Assembly: GCA_029931535.1 (NCBI GenBank)
Contig: JAQPZY010001670.1
Coordinates: 2,418,001 to 2,482,000 of the forward strand
Reading direction: 5' to 3'
From: Margaritifera margaritifera
Lineage: Eukaryota; Mollusca; Bivalvia; Unionida; Margaritiferidae
DNA: 64,000 bases
Shown: piece by piece, positions 47,314 through 58,759 of the stretch
Layout: every line of letters starts with the position of its first letter
Numbering within the stretch: the first letter of the stretch is position 1
Made by a program: the position numbers and the translations under genes
Notes under the pieces: generated by a model
Seen by the model: the letters and a program-made list of their open reading frames with translations, nothing else
Database searches by the model: none
What the model was told of the DNA's origin: nothing

Positions 47314-47556
47314 TCACACACCCACATTTACAAGTCCTTTTCTGACTTGACATACATAGATCCTGTAAATCTGCTGGCACATTTTAGCTCTGGGCAAATC
47401 TTCTAGAGTTTCCACCAATCTTGTTATTAATTTTTCTGACACACCAAATTGCAATGCCCTGATTTCAGTGAACTTTTGCATATTCCACAACATGTAATTT
47501 AAAGCCATCATGGTAACTAGCACATTTTCTTTTGGTGTTTGTGTCTCCAATATATC
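47314..47556 (-). pseudogene. Pogo/Tigger- or Brinker-type HTH remnant
   Basis: Minus strand, two frames joined by one shift: KRKCASYHDGFKLHVVEYAK, then IRALQFGVSEKLITRLVETL. This resembles the N-terminal helix-turn-helix of Tigger-like transposases and Brinker-type domains: R-x-Y-x-x-x-F-K-L-x-V-V-x-Y-A, then G-N-R-A-A...F-G-V-S-E-K. Only this domain is present. A paralogous fragment lies at 50343-50510. Confidence 0.5.
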
Positions 47557-47563
47557 TCAAAAA

Positions 47564-48347
47564 CATACTTGCCATATTCCCAGAAAGTGTTGGGGGGTTT
47601 TTGAGAGTCAAAAAGTGTGTTTTGAGGTCCCAAGGGGGGGTCTGTGCGCATGTCCCCCCCCCCTCCATGAGAATAAGCTATATTTTAAAATCAGCCTTTA
47701 GCAAATGACTGGAAATTCAGATTTGAATTAAAGAAAATACAATCTTTTTCTCTGCAGCATGTAATATTCTTACAAAAAAAAAAAAAAAAAAATGATAGGC
47801 TTAGCATTATCAAATAACATCACCACAAACATGGTCACAACCTCACAGACATTAAATACAAAAATACATGAAGTTACTGTCTTTAAAATCCATTGGGCAG
47901 TGGAATGTAGTTTTAATTACATGCAGTCTTTGCTGCTTTCAATAGTTTAGTAGTTGGTTTGACGGTAATGCAAGTGATATTTGTGTTCACAAATATGCCT
48001 TCACTTTTCCTTCGCGAATTGTGAGCCAGTTCAATAAATCTCTGAAAGGTGTCTGTTTATCTCTGACCACCTTACCTTTTAATTGTCTTTTAAATAGCCA
48101 TAATCACTGCCCCGAGGATAGTTTTACAAGAGCTCTGAACAAGACTGTTTACTATTTATACATACCACGGATTACAGGCATATATCATTGTGATCAAGAA
48201 ATGAACATTTTTACTTTTTTTTGTGGGATTTTTTTTTTTCTCGCTAAGATTGCTGAAAATCATGATTTTAGAAACACAACCGTGTCAGGGGGTTGGGGAG
48301 TCCAAAATCGTGTTTTTTGCATGACTCGTCGTGTTATGGCATGTATG
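47564..48347 (-). mobile_element. Non-autonomous hAT-like TIR element, 784 bp, TSD CAAAAA
   Basis: Ends CATACTTGCCA and TGGCATGTATG are inverted repeats. CAAAAA lies directly outside both (47558-47563 and 48348-48353). The minus strand around 47915-48040 retains TCITVKPTTKLLKAAKTACN, the end of a hAT-like transposase also seen at 58018-58218 and 60073-60290. A run of C and G residues at 47634-47663 adjoins the left end. Confidence 0.85.
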
Positions 48348-48409
48348 CAAAAATGAATCTATTGTAACAGTAGGGGACACAAAATCTAACTGTCAAATAT
48401 ATTATTACC

Positions 48410-49236
48410 ATTTAAAAAAACAAAACAAACATATGCTCAGTGTTGGCTAGAAAGCTGCATGCAATTTATACATGAATTAATAATATAGACCACTCATTTA
48501 TGGCCAAATATTGGCTGTGATTTATCTATAGGAGTGACTTGTCTACAAATACATATGGTAATTAATTTTTCAGGTGTACAAATAATTAAAGGTACCATAA
48601 TTGGCATACAATTTAATAAGAAAGAAAATTTCTCTCCACCGAAAAGAAGAGGACAAAAGTAATTATAATTTTTATGGATTGACGATGTGAAAATGGGTGG
48701 GTCTGACAATCAGGAACTATGACTCTGATAGTCGATGATGTAGAATGCTGTTAATCAAACTCAGCCAAAGTCTCATCACTATCAAGCTGCACACTAAATA
48801 TGGTTGAAATCCACTAATAATTAGGGAGATATTGTGTAGAATTGAAAATGGGCTGGACAGATGGATGGATGGATGGATGGAAGGACAGACAGGCCCAATT
48901 TAATATCCCATGTCTTCTATGAAAAGTGGGAGACAATTGGAAAATCTGGTGTATATTTCTTTCAACAAATGTGTACAACTCAAGTTTTTTTTAGTACAAA
49001 TGTTCTACAATAAATTTTTAACCAGAGTATAAAGCCTTGTTTTAAATATAAAAGATGTAACCTCAGACTTGGAGAAAAAAACTGAAGTTGTGAACTGGTG
49101 CAAACATGAACAAAATTTTTGACAGAAAAACAAATCTTTTTTAGAAGTAACACCAAAATTGCAAGTAAGGAAATATGTCAAACTCTAGAATGTGTCTGAA
49201 TAATGTTTTTTTATTATTACAAAGTAGGATGTGATT
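48410..49236 (-). repeat. Inverted repeat, right arm (827 bp)
   Basis: Reverse complement of 46279-47097. It includes a GGATG run (near 48860) where the left arm has the complementary CATCC run. The outer edge abuts a partial TIR element of the 47564 family. Confidence 0.92.
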
Positions 49237-49471
49237 ACATGCTGCAGAGAAAACAGATTGTAATTTCTTTTATTCAGATCTGAATTTCCAGTCTTTTGCT
49301 ATAGGCTGATTTTAAAATATAGCTTATTCTCATTTGGATGACGTCGATTGGGGGGGGGGGGGGGCGTCACGCCCACTGCCCCCCCCCCCCCCCCCGTCCC
49401 CTTGGGACCTAAAAACACACTTTTTGATTCTCAAAAAAACCCAACAGTGTCTGGGAATATGGCAAGTATGC
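49234..49471 (+). mobile_element. Partial TIR element of the 47564 family
   Basis: It begins inside the family (ATGCTGCAGAGAAAACAG) and ends with the terminus GGCAAGTATG. Long G and C runs occupy 49351-49395. Truncated on its left exactly at the inverted repeat edge. Confidence 0.65.
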
Positions 49472-50342
49472 ATACACATGAATCCATATCTGCTTGGTGA
49501 TTTAAAAGATATGTGTAGATTGAGCACATGGGACACCTCCCACCAGTTTCCACTTAAATTTAGCAAAATTCCCATATCCTGGTTTCCACTTAAATTTAGC
49601 AAAATTCCCATATCCTGGTCACCATTGGGGAAAAGAGGTACATAAAGTGTCCACATGACAGCTCAACCAAAAGGGCAACACCAGATACATCAATATCCGT
49701 AAGTAGCTGACAGTTTATATTTTAAATTAAATATCAGTTATGTATTATATTTCCACCTAATGTTCATATCTGAATGACTATATATTGTATGCGATAAAAT
49801 TCTACATGTAAATGAAGATCATATGCATAAATACATCAAAGTTTTGTAGAATAATATGGTTCAACACAGTATGACTATTTGAACAGAAACCTGTTACTTG
49901 AATAAACTGGTATATCATACAGAACTAATATTAAATATAGTAAATAATAATCAGGGGATTTATATAGCAATCAAGTAATATTTTGATCAGCAAGCATGGT
50001 ACTAAGTTGTATTATTTTTTTTAAAATATAAACATACATGTAACTAATTATTAAATTGTCATTGCTGCTTTAATCTTCTCCCACCATCCTCTTATTTTTT
50101 CTGTCCTTGCAGGAGAGTGCAAGCCTATAGAATATAATTCTATATGTTTGTACAATTGTATTTGTTCTGTGCAAGCCACAAAAGTGGGAATGCAATTTGT
50201 AATCCTATACATGTGTGTGCATGTGCACACACACACAGACACACACACATTTTCATAAAATTAAGCATACATTTTTGTATCTCAGATTCTGTCAAAATTT
50301 CTAATTCTAAATAATTGTAAAGATACCTGTCAGTTATATTGG

Positions 50343-50535
50343 ACCACCAATCTCATTATTAATTTGTCCAACACACCAAATTCGCTTTCACTGCACTGAT
50401 TTCCCTGAACTTCTTCATATTCTACACCACATACCGTAACTTAAAGCCAACATGATAACTAGCATGTTTACTTTTCATCCTCATGTCTCCAGTATATCTC
50501 AAACATGAATCTAACATAACAACTGGGGATACAAA
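50343..50535 (-). pseudogene. Second HTH remnant, paralogue of 47314-47563 with empty insertion site
   Basis: On the minus strand it encodes ASYHVGFKLRYVV, then EFGVLDKLIMRL after a shift, matching the fragment at 47314-47556. At the position where the TIR element interrupts the first copy, this copy reads TATCTCAAACATGAATCTA without an insert. Confidence 0.55.
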
Positions 50536-50905
50536 ACCTAACTGTCGTGGTGGGGAATGAAACCCAGTTGGTCTACCTCACAGTCAGGTGCACATACCAT
50601 TAGACTAAAAGGTCCAGACTAGCTAGTCTGGTTAGTAAGTGGCCTAGTATACCTAGACTGCTACGTTCCTCACCCCCTACCATGACATTCATCCCAAGAT
50701 ATCACCCAGATTGATCTCATAGAGCGATTGAAACCCATTATCAACTGGGCCACAAGCTACTGAGAGTCAGACAAGCTCAAATGGAATGGGAGCAGAGCTC
50801 ATGTCTAACTGTCATGGTTGGGAAGCAAACCCAGTTTGTTCATCTTGCATTTAGGTGCACATACCAATAGAGTGAAATTTCTGGACACTTAGGTTGGTTC
50901 ATAAG
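50535..50905. repeat. Two tRNA-like segments in tandem, ~270 bp apart
   Basis: ACTGTC(G/A)TGGT(G/T)GGGAA, CAAACCCAGTT-type box B complement and AGGTGCACATACCA recur at about 50537-50620 and 50812-50890. On the minus strand they read like degraded tRNA heads (GTCTAATGGTATGTGCACC, GGGTTTCATTCC). CTAGACTGCT follows each copy. Confidence 0.55.
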
Positions 50906-51132
50906 TGATCTCATATACCTAGACTGCTTCACCATCAATGTACAGCTGTATAAATACCAATAACTAATTTGATTGCTATTTGCAAAAGTGAACTTGTTAT
51001 ATACCAATGAACAACATATCTGACACTAATTATTCAAGTGATTGCCATTACAACACATTACAAGGTTAAAACAAAACCCAAACACTGACTTGTTTGATAC
51101 GAGTGGAGGATGTGACCCCAGGCAGTCCAGAC

Positions 51133-51133
<1 letters not shown>

Positions 51134-51168
<35 letters not shown>
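51134..51168. repeat. (TAA)n microsatellite
   Basis: About 11 triplets. Confidence 0.9.
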
Positions 51169-51229
51169 CTAATAATACAACTTTATTTATAGAGGGTGAC
51201 TCATTTAGTAAAGGACTATTCTCCCTTCA

Positions 51230-54200
51230 GAATTCTCAGGTTCTCTTTTGCTTGGCCCCTAGGGTCTCGCTGCAAGTTGATTAGCTCTTCAGGTCGGAAA
51301 TGCGCTGCTAGATCCCAGGAGATTATGGGACCAGTCTCTTTGGAGACAGGTGCGTCCCCTCCAGTAGGAGGGACTGAACGTTTGAGGAGTGCATCACCTC
51401 CTTCTGTGAGGGAGGAGCAGCTGAGAACTTCTCACATTCAGAATAGCATGTTGCACCCTCCTGCAAGGTAGGAGAAGCACCACATGCCTCACATCTTGGG
51501 TAGCGTGTGACACCCTCCTAAGTGGGAGGAGCAGCACTGCACCCATTACAGTAATGGATCGGATGAACAAGGTTCCAGCATATCTATGTCACCTGACCGG
51601 TCATTAACCGGTGACTGGTAAGTGTCTGGTGACTGGACGCCAGGCACCTGTCAGTGGCTGGTCTATACCTGGTGATAGGTCACCGGTCATTTCATCCCGG
51701 TGACCGATCAGATCATGGTCATCCTGTGCTGATCACCAATCACTGTTCACTGGTCATCCTACAGATGCCTCTCAGTACGGGGATTGGGGTTGGACTGAGT
51801 TCTCCACTTTACCATCACATCCTATGTAGGAATAATAGTCTGCCCATGAGGTTCAGACTAGGGAAGGCAATCAGAAGGGGATTGGATCGATATCCCCCCT
51901 TTCCTATTATCACTATAAATTCTTATGGGATGTGGCACCTGCCACCTCAAGGGAATTGGTCCTTCATGCCTCCATGGGCTACTAGATCCTGGACCTAGAG
52001 GATGAGCTGATACTGTGGCTCGTGGACCTCCACCAGCCCCTCATTAGGTGGCATCAACTAGGATGGCTGAATGCGTGCGATCCGTACCATCCACTGAAAG
52101 ACCAGCTGGAACTTCAAGTACACATGGAGCCCCTACCCACCATGTGGAGTTATGGGCTGTGGTGCTGAGTGCTCCTATGTCACCTCCACCTCTAATGGAC
52201 ATTGAGAGGTCCAGCCATTTCCCTGTACAGAGTATACTAGACGATGATGATGCTCTGTCTGTCCTCGTCAACTCAGATGAGTTTGATGTGGAAGCAGTCC
52301 CATTGTTGCATCCTATCAGGCCTGTAACCTTCTCTCAGTTGGATGAAGAGGATGAGATCTGGTCTTTTGATAAGGCGGTTCACTAAGTTTACCGCCTCTT
52401 ACCCATGGACTTGTGCCCAAAACTGTCAGGTGCATAGTCCAAGAAGATTCTTTCCAGTTCAGAAAAGGACATGGGTCCCCAAGATCTCCCGCTACTTCCC
52501 CATTTGTCCACAATTGAGGAAATCTCTCACAGGTTTTCTTTAGGCCAGAATATTGGTCAGCAATGTATCGGATGGTCCATTCCTCCCTATACTTAAGCCT
52601 ATGATCTCTGCCTCGATCTTCTGGGTACATTCCCCAATAGCCTATTAACCTCCCCAATTGGATGACAGATTGTCTCAAGTGGGTATTTCTACTGGAGCCT
52701 GTGCCCAACTTCTGTTCTAAACAAAGCTATTGAACAGAAGACCTGGTTGTTAGTCGCCATAGCTTCTCATGCTGACCTCTTCTCAGCTACTTCGTTTAGT
52801 ATGCTGAAGGAGGCCTCGCTAAAACCAGCTGCATTGCAACGTGAGCTGGAAACTGTGGCTAACCTCCCAACATGTGCTTTCTCTATTAAAGTTTTTTCAG
52901 CAGAATCTGCACATCTGCCCTGATGTTGCATTGGACTTCTTGAAGGTCTTACTCAACCATGGTAAAGACCTTCTCAAGGCTGCTCCTTGGAAAGCCGAGA
53001 CCCTCTTCAAAGGACTCTTTCCTACCATGGCTTCCCAAGATCTGAAGGATTATCAACACAGATCCTCTACACCGCTTCTGGCCCATCGCATTAGGCCAAG
53101 AAGCATGGTAAACCGAATTACCCCCGGGGATGTCCGCAAGTTCTGTAAACTGATGCAGCCCCCTGTCCAATCCGCAAACTAAATTAAATCTCCACCTTGA
53201 CCATCGGGTTACATATAAGGTTGCTGAAGACCACCAAGGAGGATATTCTCTAATCCTCCTTCCTTTCCTTTGGACAGGGGGGGGGCAGTCTTAGGGACTC
53301 AACCCATCTCCTGTCTTGCATCCCTTTTCCAAAAGTCCCCATTGGTACTCGTCTAGGCCTCATTCAGAGGCTTGGTGAAGCATCATGGGAGATGTATAGG
53401 TCATTTCCATTGTGAGCTAGGGTTACCAACTGGTAACCCTCGCTCACATGGATTAGTGAAAAAACACAGGGGTCCTTGACAGCTGTCAAGGACCCCCGTG
53501 TTTTTTCACTAATCCAATCTAGTGAAATTAATGCAAGAGGTATACACACTTTTATAGAAAGAGGCACCCTTTGATAGAGCCACCAATTTTATACTTGTTC
53601 AGTTCCAAGTAACAGAGGGTGGTTATTTGAACTCCCTGTGATCCTTTAATAGATTTCACAGACTGTATGATCGAAGTATCACTTACAGAGCCCAAGCTCA
53701 GTCTCCACATAAGCACCTATGTATGACAGTAAAGACAAGGAATCAGAGTAGTACAGTATTAAAGATGACTAGACAACGATATAGGATTTCAGCCCTATCT
53801 TTGGTCACTCAGATGATGAGGATGAATTCTTGGGCTTTGGACAGTGACATTTGTAGGATACTGAGAATCACAAAAGTGTGGACTTGACTTTCATTGTTTA
53901 ATTGTAAGATGTGTGGAATTAACATATTAAGGGATATTGTGAAACGGATCATTCTGGGCTACTAGTTTTATACCGGTATGTGACATATTATAGAATTCAT
54001 GGATTTATCATATATGTGGATTTAAAATGTCAATAATTATGGATTTCTGTGGATTTTATGACAAGAAGATGAACAAAATGTAAGTTGTCAATTTATTTGT
54101 GACATTCCACTCAATAATATAATTGTGTTTTACAATGGTTTTGCTTTATTTTTCCTATCTATCTATCTATCTATCCAGTTTGGCTTATTTATATTTCCAA

Positions 54201-55140
54201 AGTGCAGCTCACACTCACTGACAACAAGTCACCCTTTCAGATAGATCTGACTTGCAAAATACACCTCAATTTATTCTAGGGTCAAAGACAACCGAGCTTT
54301 TTTGCAGCCCTAAAAATGGGTGGTTGACATTGACTTATAGTTGAATCGACTTATAATCGAGTATAGATGGTAACTCAGTTGGGTGTTTTACCCATCCTCA
54401 AGAAAACAGAGCTCATTCTGTCTCAGGACTTCATTTACATGAGAATGAATTTCCTCACGAACCAGAACTTTGTCCAGATAGAATGAATCCTGATGCTTCT
54501 AGAGGCGCTACGAGCCCAGACATCATTGTCTGATTGCTTGCTACATACTGGGAACCTTGAACACTGCTGCATATCTGGTTCCCTTAGAACATCTCCATAT
54601 GTGCTCCCTACAGTTTCTCCTTCTTGCAAGGGGAAACCACACAGAGATCACTCTCTGCTCTGATTCCATTAGGACAGTTTTTCATCACCACCTGCATTGG
54701 TGGATGAATCGGGACAGGTTCCTGACTGGGGTCCCCATGCATGCACCCAACCCCCACTCCTATCTATTTGCCAATGCATCAGATTCAGGTTGGGATGCTT
54801 GTTTAGAACCAGAGGGTTGATCCTCTGGGGTCGTTGGACTCTCCACAAATTGTCCCTCCACATCAACAATCTAGAACTGAAGGCTGTATTTCTAGCTTTG
54901 CAAGGGTGGATCAACAGGGTAAAGGTGGTCTCCAACAACACATCCATTGCAGCGTATCTCCAACATCAAGGAGGCACACATGTCCCCTTCTATTTTGCAT
55001 AGAGATTGGCGCCTCTTTCAATGGACAACCAATAAATTACTTTCATGGAGGAAATTCCACAGGGACAATGAGAATGGCCATTGAGACCAGGTATATTATC
55101 TTCAAATAGAGGTGGCTGGTATGGCAGGTTTGACCATAAC
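51230..55140 (+). mobile_element. DIRS-like retrotransposon (copy 3), rearranged
   Basis: Aligns with 24720-27760 of copy 2 in the same orientation: GGGACCAGTCTCTTTGGAGA at 51327 matches ACCAGTCTCTTTGGAGACAG at about 24798. ORF1 remnants include LSVLVNSDEFDVEA and LSAPMSPPPL. From about 53590 to 54370 the RT core is absent and unrelated AT-rich sequence, including a (CTAT)n run near 54160, takes its place. RNase H similarity resumes (HINNLELKAVFLALQGWINR) and stops near 55000. No terminal repeats or recombinase remain. Confidence 0.75.
53411..53516. repeat. Two adjacent near-perfect palindromes
   Basis: First: 53411-53428 pairs with 53431-53448 (18-bp arms, one mismatch, 2-bp centre). Second: 53449-53482 pairs with 53483-53516 (34-bp arms, one mismatch, no spacer). 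They lie inside DIRS copy 3 where copy 2 has only single-copy sequence (about 26633-26690). Confidence 0.92.
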
Positions 55141-55386
55141 TGGTGTCCAGTTTTCTTTCATTTTATGAAGACATTCCTTGATCTCTGGCTACAGCAGTAT
55201 TAGATTAAGTTACTGTTTATCACAGAAAATATTCTATTCCTTTTGTCAGACACAATTTTTTACATGATTTTCCATTAAATATTTCAATGTGTGTGCAAAG
55301 TATGCACAAACATTACTTAGACAAATAAATGAAATCATTGTACATTTTCCTTGGAAATTTATAAAAGTTGTGATTCTCATTTTCAG

Positions 55387-55548
55387 TTGAATGTGGGAAG
55401 GGCATGTTTTACAACAATCAGACAGGCTTATGTGAATTCTGTCGTGTTGGCACATACCAGCAGTTACAAGGTAAAGAGAGTTGTCTCCCTTGTAATTCAT
55501 CCAAAACAACTCGAAATATTGGGTCCATGGCAGCTACAGACTGTATTG
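55387..55548 (+). CDS. Polydom-like gene, exon 8: ephrin-receptor-like module 1
   Basis: The acceptor is CTCATTTTCAG and the donor G/GTAAGT; phase 1 on both sides, 162 nt. It encodes ECGKGMFYNNQTGLCEFCRV, then GTYQQLQGKESCLPCNSS and MAATDCI. Six cysteines follow the GCC2/GCC3 (ephrin-receptor-like) pattern: C-x-x-G-x-x-x, C-x-x-C-x-x-G-x-Y-Q, C-x-x-C, then a final C. Such modules lie in tandem in SVEP1 and in the cysteine-rich part of Eph receptors. One sequon (NSS). Confidence 0.9.
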
Positions 55549-57485
55549 GTAAGTGCAGAGTCTTTTGGTATATATTTTCATATTCATGTACTTCTCTGAG
55601 GTCCTATAGTAATCACATTCATCCATCAATCATTTGGTTTCTGCAAGATAACTTTACCATGGATTGTTGGATTTCATCAAATTTAGAATGCAGCTTTATA
55701 TTGATGAGACCTTGAACCAGTTTGATTTCAAGCATTCTGCATCATCATTTTACAGGAGTAGTTTGCTGTAGAATTGTGGTCCATTGTTGGATACACACAA
55801 ACATTTTTGGCCACAAAGTTCCTCTGCTCAAGATCATTTTGAGCAAAGTGGAGTTAAAGTGAGGTTCTTTGAGAATTGCTAGTAAGTCTAGTTTTAACTG
55901 TCTTTACCTACTGAGGTGGAGAATCATAATCATATTGGGTATAAGTGTCATGAGAATAAGTAGATGACAATAAAGGTTTCATATGCTTGATGGAGGATGG
56001 AGGACTGAGGAGTCATATTCTCATAGATAATGCATTGGACTATTGCTTATAAAGTGAACTCTGTCTATGGGGATTCTGCATGGAGTCATGGAAAGGAGGT
56101 GGGGTATGAGAAAGTCAGAAGGTAAAAGTGCAGATATTTGCAGCAGCTCATTCCATTGTTGGGTCATCATATGTCTTGGAATTGTTCACTCAATAACCGT
56201 TTTAATCATCTTTATTCCCTTCAGACCTGTACTTTGTAAAATTAAAAAAAACATCACCATTCAGGCAGATAAAAGGCTTACAAGTAAATTCTTTTTCTTA
56301 ATGAATGCTTTCTTCCTTTCCCAGTCTTTCTTCTCATAACAGGTAAATTACTATATATCATAATGATACTTTTCCCATTTACAGGTTTGTCTGTCCATTT
56401 GTCTGGCATCAATACAGGTTAGGGTTTTAGGTCATTTTCTCTGACACTGTTGCATGTAGAGTCACATGGCCCGGTGTACAGATGTTTTATGTGGAATAAT
56501 ACAGCCATCAGTGAAAGATAGCTTACTTTGACCTATATTTCGTGGATTGCAATCCAGTCATACTGCCATTGGTGGTTTTCTTATTATAAATATTTGACTA
56601 TTGGAAGAATATGAAGAGCCCTTGCAATCAGCCAGGCATCAATATTGGTGTTATTGTCTCTCCTACATATTTTTGGAAATTTGGGTTTCACCTGTGAATG
56701 GTATCGCTTTTTCTGTTTCATGGACCTTGATTTGTCTTTTATAGGTTTTGTCTTATCTGCTCTATTGTGGACAGAGTTACGGTTATGTTGATCAACTTCA
56801 TATCTTTACGTAGGATATTGCTTGTTTTAATGAGTCTTTGAAGGAGTTGGATTTCAAGCATTCCACATCATTTAGAGGAGTTGTGGTCACTGAATACCTG
56901 TTTTCTCCTAACTTTATCTTCCCAACACCACTTCCTTTGTTTAAGGCCCTATGGAACAAATTGTAGTGAGCAGGGCCTTTTGTGATGCATCTGCCACAAA
57001 TAGATCATCTCTTTTCTTGTTACAAAGCTTTTAGGCATTTTGCATAATTGCCTGCACAAAGATTTATTTCTGATTCCAGGTTTCTCATAGAAGTGCTTCA
57101 CGCTTAATATATTTTTAAAGAGAAAACAGTCATTAAAATTAATTATCACACACACCGACAATGTAAATTTCTACAGAAACATAACGATTAAATGGCATGA
57201 AAATTAAGGCAGGCATTAATTAACATGATCTTGCATATAAGTGGACATAACTGCTTATATTTCAACCATTAGTGGAAAGAGAGAACCTCAAGTAAAATAA
57301 AAAAATCCCTCTAAATGGAAATTTTGGTCCTGTTGGTTTTTGGGCATGAGAAGTTTCATTCTACACTGTACTTTACATCACTTGTATATTAGTCACAGTG
57401 TGAGCAAGTGTGTGATGCGACTTTAAGTTAGGTGTTATTGTGAGGGCAGTCACATATACTATTTTTACACTTTATATTCCTGCAG
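55549..57485 (+). other. Intron 8 (phase 1)
   Basis: Unique AT-rich sequence with weak repeats. Phrases like CATCAAATTTAGAATGCAGC and TTGATTTCAAGCATTCTGCATC near 55670-55740 recur in altered form near 56830-56880 and resemble 46680-46790. No gene seen. Confidence 0.7.
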
Positions 57486-57659
57486 ATGTGTGTCCTAAAG
57501 GTCAACGTTACAAATACAATACAACTACACAGATGGGGTCATGTCAGAAATGTCCACGACACTTTTACCAGGATGAGCAGGGTCAGTCGTACTGCAAACC
57601 CTGTCCATTCCAAAAGGTTACAGCTGAGGAAGGGGCAAATTCCACAGTATTGTGTCAGG
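57486..57659 (+). CDS. Polydom-like gene, exon 9: ephrin-receptor-like module 2
   Basis: The acceptor is TATTCCTGCAG and the donor G/GTAAGT; phase 1 on both sides, 174 nt. It encodes DVCPKGQRYKYNTTTQMGSC, QKCPRHFYQDEQGQSYCKPC, then PFQKVTAEEGANSTVLCQ. Six cysteines with the C-P-x-G, C-x-x-C-P, Y-C-x-P-C-P and closing C pattern of GCC2/GCC3 modules. It is the second such module in tandem. The donor leads out of the module, so the gene continues beyond 57659; no further exon was recognised before 64000. Confidence 0.92.
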
Positions 57660-57724
57660 GTAAGTAGGATAGTGTTATTGTTTTATTATTTTAGGATGAA
57701 TCATAGACATCTGAATTGAAAAAC

Positions 57725-58593
57725 TCAATTTGTCTGAAGTTAAGTACATCAAAGAGATGCATGTTGAAGAACAAATGTTATTACACATCACTGACTGTAT
57801 TTAATGAGAAATGTTGAAGCCATCTTTATTAAAGTTTGTGATCAGTGGCAACATATCTTTGAAGTCAGATTTTTACTCCATATAAAAAATGCAAAACATG
57901 ATTATTTCGGTAGTACTGATCTACATGGCCAAATGGCCTCACAAGTCGTTAATTCCAAAATCAATCAATCAATTTCGGTAGTTGGAAAAGTGATAATCTG
58001 ATTCAAGTGGCCATTGCATGTTTGACACTCCCTCACAGCAGTGCAGATGCAGAAAGATCATTTCTATGCTTAGAAAAATTCAACAAGCTTTTCGGAGAAG
58101 GTTGAACAACAGCACCATTCAATCTCTAATGAGTGCAAAGATGAACACAAATGACACTTGCATTACCATCAAACAAACTACTGAACTATTGAAAGCAGCA
58201 AAGACTGCATGTAATTAAAACTACATTCCACTGTCCAATGGATTTTAAAGACAGTAACTTGGTGTATTTTTGTATTTAATGTCTGTGAGGTTGTGACCAT
58301 GTGTACATATGTGTGTGGTGATGTTATTTGACAATGCTACATGTAAGTCTACCATTGTTTTTATTGCAAGTATATTAAATGTTTCAGAGAAAACAGATGA
58401 TATTTTCTTTTATTCAGAATTGAATTTCCAGTCATTTGCTATAGGCTGATTTGAAAAGATAGCTTATTCTCATTTGGATGATGTTGCTTTTAAGGGGTCA
58501 CATGCACTGACCCCCCCCCCCTCTTTGGAACCTCAGAACACATGTTTTGAGTCTCAGAAATCCTCCAACACTGTCTGGGAATATGGCAAGTAT
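57725..58593 (+). mobile_element. Truncated hAT-like element of the CATACTTGCC family
   Basis: The right end is the family terminus GGCAAGTATG; the left end is truncated about 65 bp after exon 9. It aligns in reverse with 59724-61130. It contains a transposase C-terminal frame (next entry). Confidence 0.65.
58018..58218 (+). pseudogene. hAT-like transposase C-terminal (dimerisation) fragment
   Basis: A frame of about 66 residues: SMLRKIQQAFRRRLNNSTIQ, SLMSAKMNTND, TCITIKQTTELLKAAKTACN and a stop. Preceded by DTPSQQCRCRKI, a decayed form of H-S-x-A-D-A-E-R-x-F. This is the end of the hAT dimerisation domain. The stop codon appears to be the genuine C-terminus because the same ending is kept at 47915-48040 and 60073-60290. 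Confidence 0.6.
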
Positions 58594-58759
58594 GCATCCA
58601 TTACACATTGGTTAAGTTTTGTGTTTAATATCAGGTAGTGTGATGGGCAGCCATGTTTCATCAACACATTATTTTATTTCATGTATGTGGCTGTGATAGT
58701 GTGTGCATGTGTGTGTGTGTTATTGGTAATGATACATGAAAATGCAAAGTCTACCAGCT

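Larger units (their letters stand above)
46261..55386 (+). other. Intron 7 of the polydom-like gene (9.1 kb)
   Basis: Phase 1. It contains the large inverted repeat, TIR elements, transposase fragments and the third DIRS copy. Nothing recognised in 49660-50050; a (CA)-rich run lies at 50225-50250. Confidence 0.8.

Noticed and set aside
48021..48356. 111-residue + strand frame.
   Set aside because: It is antisense to the transposase C-terminus and runs through the element's TIR.
46798..48709. Two 71-residue frames with almost identical products on opposite strands (46798-47013 and 48494-48709).
   Set aside because: They are the two arms of the inverted repeat, have no domain signature, and similarity outside the frame is equally high.
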